A DNA stretch of 64,000 nucleotides from Planctomycetota bacterium (GTDB taxonomy: Bacteria; Planctomycetota; J058; JAJDCQ01): the NCBI GenBank assembly GCA_029260755.1, contig JAJDCQ010000078.1, positions 1 through 64,000 of the forward strand. Reading direction: 5' to 3'. Of the stretch, positions 30,718 through 38,092 are shown piece by piece. Numbering within the stretch: the first letter of the stretch is position 1; every line of letters begins with the position of its first letter. Under the pieces are notes generated by a model. That model made no database searches, was not told where the DNA came from, and saw nothing but the letters and a program-made list of their open reading frames with translations. Both the position numbers and the translations under genes were made by a program.

Positions 30718-32804
30718 CGGATCGCGGAGCTTCCCGTCGCGCCGTCGGCGTTCGCGGCGTCGGCGGCGGTCATCGGTCGGATGATCCGGTCGAGGGCATC
30801 GTCGAGCTCGTCGCTCGGTCGGACCGACGACTCCTGAAGGACGTCGAGGTGGACGAGCAGCCGGAGGGTGTCGAGGGCGAGCGGCCCCCGCCGGAGACGA
30901 TCCGAGACGCGCCGCCGCGCCTCGGCGCGGTCCGACTCGGTCACGGAGCCGTCGTGAACCTCCGACCGGACGAGGCGGGCGAGGTACGCCCGATCCTCTG
31001 CGAGGGTCGGCGCGGGGTCCGGCGGAGTCTCGCGGACGGCCGGCGTCGACGGACGCTCCCACCACGCGGGGGTCCGAGCCGGCTCGGGACCGAAGAGATC
31101 GAGCCAGCTACCGACGACGAGGAACACGAGGACGAGAAGGCCGATGCCCGACGCGATGGTGTCGCCGAGGAGCTTGAGGTTCTCCCGCCAGGCCGGAGTC
31201 GTCGGCGCGCTCGGGCGGACGTTCCAGCGGCGGCGCGATGAGGCGGCCGCCCGGAGGTGGTCGGCGCGCGAGGGAGCCGCGTCGGCCAGACGCAACGTCT
31301 GCGGCTCCGGCTCGGGCCGGGGCGCGGGCTCGGTCGCTGGCCCTCTTGCTGGCTCGGCCCGGGGCGCCGGCGCCGCGGTCCCGTTGCGTCCGGCGGCGTG
31401 AGCGGCCGCGATCAATCGGCGTCGAGTCTCGCCGTTCATCCAGACGCCGTGGCCGCACACCTCGGCGACGCCGACGAGGCGACCGGCGACGCCGAGACGC
31501 GCGTCGCCGAGCGGCTCGCGCCCGATCGGGCAGACGGCGCCGCTGTCCCGTCCGGTCGGACGGACCGCGACGTGGCCACCCTCGAGGTCGGCACGCCGTC
31601 CCGCCTCGGCAGCCGCGGCGCGGATCATCTGCTCGGTCACTTCGGCGAGCTCGCCGCGGTCGAACCACGTCCCGCCGCAGCCGCGGCAACGATCGAGCGT
31701 CGCGCCATGCACGGTCACCGGGTGGAGGAGACCTCCGTCGACGGGGCACGTGCGCCGTCGGTCGGTTCCGGCGATCGCCCCCTCCCCCGGTCCCTCGCCG
31801 AGGGCGTCGAGGGTCGTCGCGACCTCCCACGCCTCGGGCCGTCGGGCCGGGTCGGGGGCGAGCGCCGACCGGAGCAGGCCGTCGAGGGCCTCGGGGACGG
31901 CGACCCGCTGAGCGACCGGACGCCACGCGCCGCGGGGGAGCTCGCCGACGAGCATCTCGTGGAGGAGCAGGCCGAGGGCATAGACGTCGGCCGCGGGCGT
32001 GACGGGACGACCGCGCCGGACCTCGGGCGCCATGTAGGCGAGGGTGCCCCGAAGCGACGCCTCGATCTCGTGGCTGAGCTCGAGGGAGAGGGCGAGGCTG
32101 GGCTCGCCCTCGATCGTCGGCTCGCGCTCGACCTCGCCGAGGCCGAAGTCGGCGAGAACCGGCCGATCGTCCTCGGTCAGGAGCACGTTCGCCGGCTTGA
32201 TGTCGCCGTGAACGACTCCGGCCTCGTGCGCGACCTGAAGGGCGCGCGCCACGTCGGAGCCGATCCGGGCCGCGTCGGGCCAGGCGAGCGCCGCGTTCGC
32301 GTTCGCGAGGCGCGTGCGGAGGTCGCCGCCGCGGAGGAGGTCCATGACGATGTGGGGCGGGCTCGCGTCGGCGTGGATCGCGTGAATCCGGACGATCGCG
32401 TCGTGCTCGAGCCGCGCGAGGATCTGGGCCTCGTGGGCGAGGGCGGCGATCCGGGGCGGGTCGCGCGCGATCTTGACCGCGACCTGCTCGAGACCGTCTC
32501 GCCGACCGAGGGGACGACGCGCCTGCCAGACCTCGCCGAACCCGCCGACGCCGAGCCGACTCTCGAGGATCCAGTCGCCGACGCGCGCGCCGGTCTCGGC
32601 CACGAACGGGGCGGGGGCCTCGGACGGCGCGGCGGGCTCGGGCTGCGATTCGGATTCGGACTCAGGCTGGGATTCGGGCTCGAGCTCTCGCTCGGGGGCG
32701 GACCCGGGCTCGTCCTCGGGGGCGGGGTCGACCGGGCGGAGCGCCTGCTCGTCCGCGATCGGGCGCTCGGGATCGGAGTTTCGGTGGAGGAACAGCTCGC
32801 TCAT
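30714..32804 (-). CDS. Serine/threonine kinase with TFIIB-type zinc-finger module and membrane segment
   Basis: The protein is 696 aa. ATG 32804 follows GGCAGGAGA. An acidic Glu/Pro/Ser N-terminus (1-75) precedes a Hanks-type kinase (about 80-345): GVGGFGEVW, VAVKIA, VVHGDIKPANVLL, LADFGLGEV, YMAPEVR. HRD is HGD, so it is a non-RD kinase, and DFG is intact. Next come a zinc-finger module of the TFIIB/YjdM type (CPVDGGLL...LDRCRGCGGTWFDRGEL) and a degenerate second copy (CPIGREPL...VCGHGVWMNGE). The first CPxC has lost its second Cys (CPVD). A single membrane helix lies near 555-580, with a short extracytoplasmic C-terminus. It ends overlapping the CPBP-like gene. Confidence 0.87.
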   Translation of the reverse strand: MSELFLHRNSDPERPIADEQALRPVDPAPEDEPGSAPERELEPESQPESESESQPEPAAPSEAPAPFVAETGARVGDWILESRLGVGGFGEVWQARRPLGRRDGLEQVAVKIARDPPRIAALAHEAQILARLEHDAIVRIHAIHADASPPHIVMDLLRGGDLRTRLANANAALAWPDAARIGSDVARALQVAHEAGVVHGDIKPANVLLTEDDRPVLADFGLGEVEREPTIEGEPSLALSLELSHEIEASLRGTLAYMAPEVRRGRPVTPAADVYALGLLLHEMLVGELPRGAWRPVAQRVAVPEALDGLLRSALAPDPARRPEAWEVATTLDALGEGPGEGAIAGTDRRRTCPVDGGLLHPVTVHGATLDRCRGCGGTWFDRGELAEVTEQMIRAAAAEAGRRADLEGGHVAVRPTGRDSGAVCPIGREPLGDARLGVAGRLVGVAEVCGHGVWMNGETRRRLIAAAHAAGRNGTAAPAPRAEPARGPATEPAPRPEPEPQTLRLADAAPSRADHLRAAASSRRRWNVRPSAPTTPAWRENLKLLGDTIASGIGLLVLVFLVVGSWLDLFGPEPARTPAWWERPSTPAVRETPPDPAPTLAEDRAYLARLVRSEVHDGSVTESDRAEARRRVSDRLRRGPLALDTLRLLVHLDVLQESSVRPSDELDDALDRIIRPMTAADAANADGATGSSAIR

Positions 32805-32988
32805 CGACGGTCTCCTGCCCGTCTCTCGCAAAGCCGAGACCGCCGAAGACCCGGCGTCGAGCGCGCCATGACAACACGTTACGAGAGCGCATCCCGGACG
32901 ATGCAGGCGTCAGCGTCCCATCGGTACGAACGAACGCCCCCGAGACGGGTCTCGGAGGCGCGGTGAGGCTCGTTCGCGGCCGGGTCGG

Positions 32989-33408
32989 CTACGACGCGCG
33001 GGGCTCGATCTCGACCGTCGCGCGGACGGCCCGCCACCGCAGGATCTTGTCGATCTCGACCCGGCACTGCTCGTCGCCGCGCTCGAACATGAGCTTCCGA
33101 TCGTCCATGCCGACCTCCCATCGCAGCTCCCAGCCCTCGCCGGGGAGGGTGCGCTTGTAGAAGTCGACGACGCGCTCGAGGTCGTTGAACTCGCGCCGCA
33201 CGTAGGTGAAGCGCAGCGCCCGGAAGGAGCGGTCGTAGAGGTGACTCTCGGCCGGGTCCATCGCGAAGCCGACGGGCACGGGCAGGTCGCGCGCCTCGCG
33301 CAGGGTGAGCGGCTTGTCGGCGATGGGCTTCGGCGGCGGCGCCGCGCAGCCCGTGAGGCCCGCGAGCGCGATGGTCAGCGAGAGCGTGAGTGCGGTGCGT
33401 CCGGTCAT
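32989..33408 (-). CDS. Small lipoprotein of unknown function
   Basis: The protein is 139 aa. The signal sequence MTGRTALTLSLTIALAGLTG ends in a clear lipobox (LTGC, Cys21). The mature part has alternating charged and aromatic residues (FRALRFTYVRREFNDLERVV, DFYKRTLPGEGWELRW) resembling small alpha/beta lipoproteins in which a strand-helix pair binds a peptide. No enzyme motif is visible. Confidence 0.8.
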   Translation of the reverse strand: MTGRTALTLSLTIALAGLTGCAAPPPKPIADKPLTLREARDLPVPVGFAMDPAESHLYDRSFRALRFTYVRREFNDLERVVDFYKRTLPGEGWELRWEVGMDDRKLMFERGDEQCRVEIDKILRWRAVRATVEIEPRAS

Positions 33409-33517
33409 GGCGTGTTCTCCCCTCGTGGGCGGCGTCGTCGCCTTCCCACTTGGTTCGTCGGATTGACGGGGGGAGCGCTTGAATCGGCGGCGCCGCGTAC
33501 CGGGTCGGAACGACGAA

Positions 33518-33613
33518 TCTCACGCAAAGGCGCAAAGGCGCCAAGGAGCTCCACCGGATCCGGATCTCGGCTCGGAGCAGCGACCCTTTGCGTCTTTGCG
33601 CCTTTGCGTGAGA
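33518..33613. repeat. Hairpin repeat family D
   Basis: Arms TCTCACGCAAAGGCGCAAAG (from 33518) and its complement CTTTGCGCCTTTGCGTGAGA (to 33613), extended inward by further CGCAAAGG / CCTTTGCG-type units of 8-9 bp. It lies between the lipoprotein and ftsY, immediately downstream of the ftsY stop. Confidence 0.85.
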
Positions 33614-33636
33614 CCTCTTTCGACCTCACGGCCGGA

Positions 33637-34800
33637 TCAGGGCGAGAAGAGCGCCTCGACGTAGCGGGCGGCGTCGAACGCCTCGATGTCCTCGGGCTGC
33701 TCGCCGAGGCCGATGAACTTCACGGGGATCCCGAGCTCCTCGCGGATCGCGACGACGATTCCGCCGCGGGCGGTCCCGTCGAGCTTGGCGAGGAAGATCC
33801 CGGTGATGTCGATCACCTCGGTGAACTCGCGCGCCTGGACGATCCCGTTCTGCCCGGTCGTCGCGTCGAGGACGAGGAGCACCTCGTGGGGCGCGTCGGG
33901 GATCTGCTTCTGGAGGACGCGCTTGATCTTGCCGAGCTCCTTCATCAGGTTCGCCTGGGTGTGGAGGCGCCCGGCCGTGTCGACGATGAGGTAGTCGACC
34001 TTGCGGCCCTTGGCCGCCTCGATCGCGTCGTGCGCGACCGCGGCGGGGTCGGCCCCCTCGGCGTCGTTCTTGACGATGTCGACCTCGAGGCGCTTGCTCC
34101 AGACGGTGAGCTGCTCGACCGCCGCCGCGCGGAACGTATCGCTCGCGGCGAGGAGGACGCTGTGGCCGGCCTTCTTGATGTGGTAGGCGAGCTTCGCGAT
34201 CGACGTCGTCTTGCCGGTGCCGTTGACGCCGGCGACGAGGATCACGGTCGGCGGTGTCTGGGACTTCGCGAGCATCGCGACCGGGTCGGGCGCCGCGCCG
34301 GCCTCGGCCGTCCTCGCGCTCTCGTCGAGCTTGCCGCGGAGGTCGTCCTTGAGGAACGCGAGCACCTCGCTCTCGTTCTCGAGCTTCTTCGCCTTGTAGG
34401 CCTCTCGCAGCCGCCCGATGAGCTTGTCGGTCGTCGCCGAGCCGATGTCGGCGCTGATGAGGACGTCCTCGAGGTCGGCCATCACCTCGTCGGACAGCCG
34501 CCGCCCGCCGAAGAGGGCGCGCAGCTTCGCGCCGAACGTGTTGCGGGTCTTGTGGAGGCCGCCGCGGAGCCGGGCGAGCGGATCGCCGCCCTTCACGAAC
34601 GCGCCGGTCGCGCTCCGCCCGCCGTCGTCGCCGCCGCCGAGGCGGCTCAGCACGATCAGGACGATCACGACGATGAGCGCGCCGCCGACGATCGCGGCGA
34701 TCTCGATCGTCGATGGTCCCGAGGCCTCCTCCTCCGCGCCCGTCTGGGCGAGGATCAGGGGCAGCAGGGAGAGCAGCGAGATCGTGTCGAGCATGGGCAT
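33637..34800 (-). CDS. ftsY: Signal recognition particle receptor FtsY
   Basis: The protein is 387 aa. An N-terminal membrane segment (IEIAAIVGGALIVVIVLIVL, about 32-52) replaces the acidic A domain found in E. coli. The NG domain follows: N-domain helices, then G1 GVNGTGKTTS, DTFRAAAVEQL, DTAGRLHTQANLMKEL, LDATTGQNG, TKLDG-type motif (AKLDGTARGG) and the closing FIGLGEQPEDIEAFDA. All GTPase motifs look intact. It binds SRP and targets nascent membrane proteins to the translocon. It follows nusB by 22 bp. Confidence 0.96.
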   Translation of the reverse strand: MPMLDTISLLSLLPLILAQTGAEEEASGPSTIEIAAIVGGALIVVIVLIVLSRLGGGDDGGRSATGAFVKGGDPLARLRGGLHKTRNTFGAKLRALFGGRRLSDEVMADLEDVLISADIGSATTDKLIGRLREAYKAKKLENESEVLAFLKDDLRGKLDESARTAEAGAAPDPVAMLAKSQTPPTVILVAGVNGTGKTTSIAKLAYHIKKAGHSVLLAASDTFRAAAVEQLTVWSKRLEVDIVKNDAEGADPAAVAHDAIEAAKGRKVDYLIVDTAGRLHTQANLMKELGKIKRVLQKQIPDAPHEVLLVLDATTGQNGIVQAREFTEVIDITGIFLAKLDGTARGGIVVAIREELGIPVKFIGLGEQPEDIEAFDAARYVEALFSP

Positions 34801-34822
34801 GGTGGATTCTGGAGTCTCGGGG

Positions 34823-35359
34823 TCAGTCGTTCTCCGCCGACGAGGGCGCGGGCGCGTCGCTCGCCTGGCCGCTCGGGGCGCCGCCCTGACGGCGTCGGAT
34901 CGCGTCGAGGATGCCGTTCACGAACGCGCCGGAGCCCTCCGCCCCGAAGCGCTTCGCCAGCCCGACCGCCTCGTCGATCGCCACGACCGGGGGGACCTCG
35001 GATCCGCCCCAGAGCAGCTCCCAGCACCCGATCCGGAGGACGTTGCGATCGGTCGCCGCCATCCGCCTCAGATCCCAGTTCGGGCTCTGGGCGGCGATCA
35101 GGCGATCGATCTCCTCGCGCCGCTCGCGGACGCCGGTGAGGATCGCGCGCGCGTAGGCCTGCGCCCCCTCGGGAGCGGCCGACTCGGCGATCGCGGTCGC
35201 CTCCTCGGTCTCGCTCACGTCGGCGCGGAGGTCGCCGAGGTAGAGCACCTTCATCGCCGCCTCGCGGGCGAGGGTGCGCTTCCCGGGGCGGTTCCGACGG
35301 CGCCCGGGCGGGCGCGGCGGCCGGGCCGGGTCCTCGCCTCCTCGGTCGGCGTCGCTCAC
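34823..35359 (-). CDS. nusB: Transcription antitermination factor NusB
   Basis: The protein is 178 aa with a GTG start 4 bp after the ribH stop. The fold-defining helices are present: RTLAREAAMKVLYLGDLRAD, ILTGVRERREEIDRLIAAQS, NWDLRRMAATDRNVLRIGCW and the signature VPPVVAIDEAVGLAKRFGAE with GAFVNGILDAI. The tail is Ala/Ser/Pro-rich and longer than usual. NusB binds boxA RNA with NusE to promote antitermination of rRNA operons. The ribH-nusB order is widespread. Confidence 0.95.
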   Translation of the reverse strand: MSDADRGGEDPARPPRPPGRRRNRPGKRTLAREAAMKVLYLGDLRADVSETEEATAIAESAAPEGAQAYARAILTGVRERREEIDRLIAAQSPNWDLRRMAATDRNVLRIGCWELLWGGSEVPPVVAIDEAVGLAKRFGAEGSGAFVNGILDAIRRRQGGAPSGQASDAPAPSSAEND

Positions 35360-35363
35360 GACC

Positions 35364-35834
35364 CTAGAGACTCCCGAGAGCATCGAGGACGTTCACCATC
35401 TCGAGCGCCGCGACGGCCGCCTCGGCGCCCTTGTTGCCGGCCTTGCCGCCGGCCCGGTCGAGCGCCTGCTCCATCGTGTCGGTCGTGAGGACGCCAAACG
35501 CGACCGGAACGCCGGTCTCGGCGGCGACGGCGGAGGCGCCGCTGCTGATGTCGCCCGCGACGTAGTCGAAGTGCGCCGTCTCGCCACGAACGACCGCGCC
35601 GAGGCAGACGACCGCGTCGAAGCTGCCCGAGGCGGCGAGACGCTTACAGGGCAACGTCATCTCGCGCGCGCCCGGAACCCAGACGGCGGTGATGTCATCG
35701 TCGCCGACGCCGTGCCGGACGAGCGCGTCGCGAGCCCCCTCGAGGAGGCGCCTGGTCACGAGGTCGTTGAACCGCGCCACGACGATCGCGAACCGCTTGC
35801 CGCGGCCATCGAGGCCGCCCTGTATCTCACGCAT
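35364..35834 (-). CDS. ribH: 6,7-dimethyl-8-ribityllumazine synthase
   Basis: The protein is 156 aa, the normal subunit length. Motifs: [20 protein letters not shown] (substrate loop), [19 protein letters not shown] (phosphate-binding PGA-E region), [20 protein letters not shown] with the catalytic His, and [20 protein letters not shown]. It condenses the ribitylaminouracil with dihydroxybutanone phosphate in riboflavin synthesis and usually assembles into 60-subunit shells. No FMN riboswitch is visible in the 190 bp upstream. Confidence 0.96.
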   Translation of the reverse strand: MREIQGGLDGRGKRFAIVVARFNDLVTRRLLEGARDALVRHGVGDDDITAVWVPGAREMTLPCKRLAASGSFDAVVCLGAVVRGETAHFDYVAGDISSGASAVAAETGVPVAFGVLTTDTMEQALDRAGGKAGNKGAEAAVAALEMVNVLDALGSL

Positions 35835-35986
35835 GACTCTCTAGTACCGTCTCTACCCTGGGCCGGTCGCCGGCCGCGGGGGGGGAGACATTCTAGGGGG
35901 TGTTGCGCATCGCGGCAAGACACGGGTCGATGAGCAGGCGTTTCGATCGCGAAAGGGCCATGTCGAGATGCTTCGGAAGAAGACGA

Positions 35987-36015
35987 TTGACGACGCCCCG
36001 CCTTGCGGATATAGT
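35987..36015 (+). promoter_or_regulatory. Promoter of the arsR-SRPBCC operon
   Basis: TTGACG (35987-35992) and TATAGT (36010-36015) are exactly 17 bp apart, the best sigma-70-type match in the window. Transcription would begin near 36022, almost at the ATG at 36023, so the message would be leaderless or nearly so. Confidence 0.7.
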
Positions 36016-36030
36016 TCACCACATGGTTAA
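36015..36030 (+). promoter_or_regulatory. Putative ArsR operator overlapping -10 and start codon
   Basis: TTCACCACATGGTTAA is an imperfect palindrome (TTCACCA against the complement TTAACCA, 2-bp centre containing the start). It overlaps the last base of the -10 and the ATG of the regulator itself, which fits autorepression by occlusion. Confidence 0.6.
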
Positions 36031-36379
36031 CAAATCGGAGGAGGAGACGGGGCGGCTCGACCTGCTCTTCCGGGCGCTCGGCGACCGAAACCGCCGGCGC
36101 ATGCTGGAGCGCCTCGCCCAGGGACCGGCGACCGTCGGCGAGCTCGGCGCGCCGCTGGACATCTCGAAGCCGGCGGTCACCAAGCACCTGAAGGTGCTCG
36201 AGCGAGCCGGGCTGCTCGAGCGTCGCGTCGAAGGACGCATCCACCGCTGCCGGACCGACCCCCGGGTGATCGAACGCGCGCGGGAGTGGATCGACCGCTA
36301 CCGCGCCTTCTGGGAACATCAGCTCGACGGCGTGGCCGCCATCCTCGAGCGCGACGACGACCGAGAGGAACGACGATGA
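36023..36379 (+). CDS. ArsR-family winged-helix transcriptional repressor
   Basis: The protein is 118 aa. A classic ArsR HTH occupies residues 10-80: RLDLLFRALGDRNRRRMLER, GPATVGELGAPLDISKPAVT and KHLKVLERAGLLERRVEGR. It lacks the CxC metal-binding motif of arsenic/cadmium sensors, and its C-terminus (WIDRYRAFWEHQLDGVAAIL) is that of the subgroup paired with SRPBCC/AHSA1 proteins. It probably represses its own operon through the palindrome at its start codon. The stop overlaps the next start (ATGA). Confidence 0.92.
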   Translation: MVNKSEEETGRLDLLFRALGDRNRRRMLERLAQGPATVGELGAPLDISKPAVTKHLKVLERAGLLERRVEGRIHRCRTDPRVIERAREWIDRYRAFWEHQLDGVAAILERDDDREERR

Positions 36380-36828
36380 CCGAGCAGACCGACGTGCCCG
36401 CCCTTCGCATCACACGCACCTTCGACGCCTCCCGCGAGCGCGTCTTCGCCGCGTGGATCGAGCAGCAGCAGTTCCAGCAGTTCATCGGCTGCTGCCCCGG
36501 GAAGGGCAACGTCGCCGAGGGCTGGACCGGCAGGGTCGGCGACGCGTTCACCGTCACGCTTTCGCTCCCCGACGGAGGATCGGTCGTCGCGACGGGGAGC
36601 TTCCTCGAGGTCGACCCCCCGGTCCGACTGCGTTACAGCTGGCGGACCGAGATGGAGCCGCCCGACGAGATCACGACGGTCACGGTCGAGCTCGAAGAAC
36701 GAGACGGCCGGACCGCGCTGACCCTCACCCACGTGGGCCCGCAGATCGGGCGCGTCCCCGAGCTCGTCGAGGCGGGCTGGGGCGCGGCGCTCGAGGCGCT
36801 CGGCCGACTCCTGGCCGCCGGCACGTAG
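36376..36828 (+). CDS. SRPBCC (AHSA1/START-like) protein
   Basis: The protein is 150 aa. Its ATG overlaps the arsR stop by 4 bp, so the two are translationally coupled. The SRPBCC signature is clear: ITRTFDASRERVFAAWIE at the start, GSFLEVDPPVRLRYSWRTEM in the middle, TVTVELEERDGRTALTLTHV and the closing helix EAGWGAALEALGRLL. These proteins have a hydrophobic ligand cavity. In ArsR-coupled pairs they are thought to bind or act on the inducing compound. The ligand is unknown. Confidence 0.9.
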   Translation: MTEQTDVPALRITRTFDASRERVFAAWIEQQQFQQFIGCCPGKGNVAEGWTGRVGDAFTVTLSLPDGGSVVATGSFLEVDPPVRLRYSWRTEMEPPDEITTVTVELEERDGRTALTLTHVGPQIGRVPELVEAGWGAALEALGRLLAAGT

Positions 36829-36940
36829 CGCGGGCTAGCCACCGAACCGAGACCCCGCGGCCTCCGCGAGACACGCCGCTCGGCGTGGCCGGGGGAGCTC
36901 CGCGCCTGGACTTTGCGTCAACTCGACATGGAGTGACTCG

Positions 36941-37600
36941 ATGAGCGACCTGACCTACTACCACCTCCCCGCCTCGCCGAACTGCGCCAAGCCGCGCCTC
37001 GCCCTCGGCATCAAGAGGATCGCCTGCGACTTCGTCGAGGTACCGTTCGACGACCGCCGTCAGGTCCTCGCGGTCTCGAAGCAGCCGCTCGTGCCCGTCC
37101 TGAAGCATGGCGACGCCGTGATCTTCGACTCGGGCGCCATCATCCGGTACCTCGACGCGAACTTCCCGGGCGCGCATCTCTTCGCCGACACCCGCGAGGG
37201 GATCTACGCGATCGAACGGTGGGAGCGGTTCGGCAACGAGCGCCTCGGCGGGATGGAGGGCGTCGTCGGGCTCGTCGGACGCCAGATCATGAACGGCCCG
37301 AACCCGCAGCCGGCGCTGACGAAGAAGGCGAACGAGCTGCTCGTCACGTGCGCCTCGGAGGTCGAGGAGACGCTGGCGACGCAGGACTACCTCCTCGGCG
37401 ACGCCCCGAACGCGGCCGACTGCACCGTCGCCCCGTGGATGGCGTTCGGCCTCCTCGACGCGGACGCGATGCCGGCGGAGTCGCCGCTGCGCTTCTTCGC
37501 GAGCCAGCTCTCCCTCCCCGTCCGCTTCACCCGGACGATCGCCTGGGTCGAGCGGATGCAGGCGCTCGACGCCGCTCCGGCGGCGCAGGTGCGCGCCTAG
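36941..37600 (+). CDS. Glutathione S-transferase-family protein
   Basis: The protein is 219 aa. The N-terminal thioredoxin-like domain reads LTYYHLPASPNCAKPRLALG with Ser/Cys at the active-site turn, KQPLVPVLKHGDAVIFDSGAI containing the cis-Pro and the glutathione-binding DSGAI (canonical ESxAI), and IIRYLDANFPG. The C-terminal helical domain includes NAADCTVAPWMAFGLLDADA, the N-capping box region. A cytosolic conjugating or reducing role is inferred. It lies 112 bp after the SRPBCC gene on the same strand. Confidence 0.87.
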   Translation: MSDLTYYHLPASPNCAKPRLALGIKRIACDFVEVPFDDRRQVLAVSKQPLVPVLKHGDAVIFDSGAIIRYLDANFPGAHLFADTREGIYAIERWERFGNERLGGMEGVVGLVGRQIMNGPNPQPALTKKANELLVTCASEVEETLATQDYLLGDAPNAADCTVAPWMAFGLLDADAMPAESPLRFFASQLSLPVRFTRTIAWVERMQALDAAPAAQVRA

Positions 37601-37720
37601 CCGTCACCGCTCGACGGCGCCCGGTCGGCCGGTTGGACCGGGCGCCGTCCTGCGGTCGCGAGTCGCTGCTTTCTCGCCTCTCGCCCTCGCCGGCCTCCGC
37701 GTGAAACACGAGAGCGGCGT

Positions 37721-37863
37721 GTTCCAGAACCAGGTGGCGCCGACACGGCAGTGACGTCGCACCGACCGGAACGAATCCGGCCAATCCAACAATCCGCGGT
37801 TTCGTTCTCTCGCCGCGAAACAAGTGGAACCGCGTTGCCGGCGTCCGGGAGATGTTCCAGGAT
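37721..37863. repeat. Hairpin repeat family B, copy B4 (right arm deleted)
   Basis: The left part is close to B3 (AATCCGGCCAATCCAACAAT, CGCGGTTTCGTTCTCTCGCC). After GTGGAACCGCG the next bases are TTGCCGGCG, so about 27 bp of the right arm present in B3 are missing. Boundary motifs are degenerate (GTTCCAGAAC at 37721, GTTCCAGGATC at 37854). The remaining stretch to the kinase at 38093 has a small hairpin at 38033 and no gene. Confidence 0.8.
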
Positions 37864-38032
37864 CACGCCGAGGGGTCCTCACCCGGCCAACGCTTGGCCT
37901 CCGCCGGCCGTATCTCCTTTCGACAGAACGCATCTCGTCGACCGGGTGCACGAAATCCACCGCGTTGCGGCAATACATCATCAGATTGATGTGACACATC
38001 CGTGCTCCCGTTCGACACCACTCGACTGGGGG

Positions 38033-38050
38033 GAGTGTCCTCCGACACTC
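38033..38050 (+). promoter_or_regulatory. Short perfect hairpin upstream of the kinase gene
   Basis: GAGTGTC-CTCC-GACACTC, a 7-bp perfect stem 43 bp before the start codon, probably within the transcript leader. A regulatory or protein-binding role is possible; no T-tract follows, so termination is unlikely. Confidence 0.3.
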
Positions 38051-38092
38051 GGAGTCACGAACACGACCGGAACATCTCGCCTGGGGGAATCC

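Noticed and set aside
35835..36022. FMN riboswitch upstream of ribH
   Set aside because: I looked for the conserved RFN core sequences and did not find them.
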